A stretch of DNA of 17,399 nucleotides from Propionibacteriaceae bacterium (GTDB lineage Bacteria; Actinomycetota; Actinomycetes; Propionibacteriales; Propionibacteriaceae): contig JAUMYR010000001.1 of NCBI GenBank assembly GCA_030528545.1, positions 17,180 through 34,578 of the forward strand, in the 5' to 3' direction. Below are positions 15,828-17,399 of this stretch, one piece after another. The position numbers and the translations under genes are program-made. The notes under the pieces were generated by a model. The model was not told where the DNA came from. It was given only the letters and a program-made list of their open reading frames with translations, and made no database searches. Each line of letters begins with the position of its first letter. Position 1 is the first letter of the stretch.

Positions 15828-16679
15828 TCAGACAACTCCTCCACGGGCGCGGATCCGCGCCACGATCTCTTTATAGGCCGACTTGCGGGTGAGATTACAC
15901 CCGAGCTCGTGACCCTTCTTACCGAGGCCATGGTAGTCGCTCGATCCGGTACGGATCAGCCCCAGCCTCTCGCCCAGCCGGAACAGCAATTCGCGCTGGT
16001 CGAGGTCGTGGCCCTCATGCTCTACCTCGATACCTTCCAGGCCATGATTGACGATGTAGTACTCGATCTTCTCCGCGGTCAGCACCTTGTCTCCGCCTCG
16101 CGCCCAGGGGTGGGCGATGATCGCCACCCCCTTGGCCTCGTGGATCAGGTTGATCGCAGCACCCAGGTCCGTGGCGTAGCGCGGCACGTAGCCCGGCCGG
16201 TCGTCCCGCAGCCACTTCTCGAAGGCTTCGTCACGGTCGGCGCAATAACCCTTGGCGACGAGCGCGTCGGCGACATGCGGACGCCCGATTGAGGGGGACG
16301 CCGCTGCCGCCTCCATCACGTCGTCGAGGGTCAGCGGCAGGCCCAGCTCGGTCAGCCGGTCCACCATCGCCTGGAGCCTTCCCGAACGTCCGACCCGGAT
16401 CCGGGCTAGTTCCTGGACCAGCGGCTGATAGTAAGGATCGCAGCCATAGCCGAGAAGGTGGACGCTGTGGTCGCCGACCCGGCACGACATCTCGATGCCA
16501 CCCAGAACGCTCAGGCCGACCCGTTTGGCCGCCTCCACCGCCTCGGGAATACCGTCGAACGTGTCGTGGTCGCAGAGGCCGATGACATCGAGCCCCTCTG
16601 AAAGGGCCTTGAGTACAAGGCGGGTCGGGGTGTCGGTCCCGTCGGAGACCGAGCTGTGCACATGGAGATCGATCCGCAT
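15828..16679 (-). CDS. PHP-domain metal-dependent phosphoesterase (RNase AM / TrpH-like)
   Basis: This 283-residue PHP protein matches the TrpH/YciV family length. The metal-binding residues are in order: His6 and His8 (DLHVHS), Asp13, Asp37-His38-Asp39 (CDHD), Glu63 (GIEMS), His74, His135 (IGRPHVA), His190 (AHPW), and Asp248/His250 (SSDYHG). The E. coli member acts as a 5'-3' exoribonuclease that trims rRNA 5' ends (RNase AM) and also splits nucleoside 3',5'-bisphosphates; a Chromobacterium relative has the latter activity. A trinuclear metal site is expected from the family. It lies 21 bases after the glutamate dehydrogenase gene and 2 bases before trpS, whose ribosome binding site is inside this gene. 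The start is ATG at 16679, with a -10-like TATGCT just upstream and no clear Shine-Dalgarno sequence. The exact substrate is inferred. Confidence 0.9.
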   Translation of the reverse strand: MRIDLHVHSSVSDGTDTPTRLVLKALSEGLDVIGLCDHDTFDGIPEAVEAAKRVGLSVLGGIEMSCRVGDHSVHLLGYGCDPYYQPLVQELARIRVGRSGRLQAMVDRLTELGLPLTLDDVMEAAAASPSIGRPHVADALVAKGYCADRDEAFEKWLRDDRPGYVPRYATDLGAAINLIHEAKGVAIIAHPWARGGDKVLTAEKIEYYIVNHGLEGIEVEHEGHDLDQRELLFRLGERLGLIRTGSSDYHGLGKKGHELGCNLTRKSAYKEIVARIRARGGVV

Positions 16680-16685
16680 GCGGTC

Positions 16686-16691
16686 AGCATA
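16686..16691 (-). promoter_or_regulatory. Candidate -10 element for a leaderless PHP transcript
   Basis: On the - strand TATGCT is followed by six bases (GACCGC) and then the ATG at 16679. This is the spacing expected if transcription starts at the A of the start codon. The -35 is weak: TTGCTC lies 15 bases upstream. There is no ribosome binding site before this ATG, which agrees with a leaderless mRNA. Confidence 0.35.
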
Positions 16692-16700
16692 TCGGCGCTG

Positions 16701-17399
16701 CTAGCCGAGCAACCCCCGAACTGCACGCAAAGCCACAGATGCTCGCGCCAGATCGGGCTCGGCCTCTCCGACCTCGGCGACGAGACGAATCACCTCTGAG
16801 GCTCGTGGCCTTGATCCGAGCCACTCGACGACGTTGCTGGTGTCTTCGGCGAGGAAACGCCGCAGCAACTCGTCGTGCAGTCCGCCAAGGTCGGCCAATA
16901 GCGCGGCGCGGGCGAGCGAATCCCACCGGACGAACTGAGGCAGAGCCTCCACCCCGCGGCCGAGCAGGTCCAGGCCCAGAGCCTCGCTCAGCTGGAAGGA
17001 AGCCGCGGCGACCTGCCCGAATGGGCGTCCCATGAGCACACTGATGTCGGCGATCGACAGAGCCCGATCCGCGATCGGTGCCCCGGCAAGCACGGCCATG
17101 AGCTCGTCGTCGTCGGCCAGTTCAAAGCGCGCTCGCCGCTCGTCATAGCGCTGACGGGCCTGTGGCGGCAGCACCTCACGCAGGTTGAGCAGCACCTGGC
17201 GCACACCCTCACCCAAACCCGAGATGGTGGCCTGGATGTCCAGCGGACGCGGCCGGTTCTGCAACAGCCAGGTCGTGCCCCGCCCGACCAGCGCCCGCAA
17301 CTCCAGCCGCAGGGTGGTGGCGGCCTCGGCGCCGCTGCCCATCCGGCGGATGGCGGTCTCGAAGCGGCCCGCGGCGAAGACGCTGCGGCTGGCCACCTG
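16701..17399 (-). CDS. NAD-specific glutamate dehydrogenase, large bacterial type (C-terminal part; 5' end outside window)
   Basis: The frame is open to the window edge, so only the last ~232 residues are seen. The segment with RSVFAAGRFETAIRRM, then LELRALVGRGTTWLLQNRPRPLDI and later PQFVRWDSLARAALLADLGGLHDEL (partly quoted as landmarks), resembles the C-terminal helical region of the ~1600-residue bacterial NAD-glutamate dehydrogenase family. Those enzymes oxidise glutamate to 2-oxoglutarate and ammonia in catabolism. The catalytic dehydrogenase domain is not in view, so activity cannot be judged. The stop is TAG at 16701-16703, 21 bases before the PHP gene on the same strand; no terminator hairpin is evident between them. 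The family assignment is from pattern recognition only and is good but not certain. Confidence 0.75.
   Translation of the reverse strand, partial: QVASRSVFAAGRFETAIRRMGSGAEAATTLRLELRALVGRGTTWLLQNRPRPLDIQATISGLGEGVRQVLLNLREVLPPQARQRYDERRARFELADDDELMAVLAGAPIADRALSIADISVLMGRPFGQVAAASFQLSEALGLDLLGRGVEALPQFVRWDSLARAALLADLGGLHDELLRRFLAEDTSNVVEWLGSRPRASEVIRLVAEVGEAEPDLARASVALRAVRGLLG

Overview
The window is chromosomal DNA from a high-GC Gram-positive bacterium (Actinobacteria). The composition is strongly GC-rich, GTG/TTG starts are common, and terminator hairpins lack U-tracts. The gene neighbourhood recalls mycobacteria: adnA-adnB close to nudC, and a DUF3107 gene (TB9.4-like) close to a DEAD-box RNA helicase gene. 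A propionibacterial or related family is a guess only. I see no mobile elements, rRNA, tRNA or CRISPR arrays; coding density is high.

Region 1 (1-3834, + strand): the 3' part of recB, then recD, overlapping by 8 bases. The recB 5' end, and presumably recC, lie before the window. Region 2 (3806-12154, - strand): an operon-like series adnA > adnB > nudC > class I aminotransferase, with a GTGA overlap, a 10-base gap and a 30-base gap. Its last gene runs tail-to-tail into recD and overlaps it by 29 bases. The first 12 kb therefore carries parts of two different double-strand-break resection machines, RecBCD and AdnAB, facing each other.

Region 3 (12155-14706): a divergent intergenic region leads to a + strand series: a cold shock protein with a strong hairpin terminator, a 376-base non-coding stretch with several inverted repeats, a DUF3107 gene, and a DEAD-box RNA helicase that appears to start at CTG. 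A cold shock RNA chaperone and an RNA helicase are a natural functional pair. Region 4 (14719-17399, - strand): the C-terminal part of a large NAD-specific glutamate dehydrogenase, then a PHP-domain phosphoesterase (RNase AM/TrpH-like), then tryptophanyl-tRNA synthetase. The last two are only 2 bases apart. A GC-rich hairpin between the DEAD-box gene and trpS probably stops transcription from both sides.

Most of the window is ordinary housekeeping DNA. The points I would check again are an 11-bp perfect hairpin just inside the trpS reading frame, the CTG start of the helicase, the structured gap downstream of the cold shock gene, the altered motif II of AdnA, and the side-by-side placement of RecBCD and AdnAB genes. 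I found no clear evidence of an undescribed multi-gene system.
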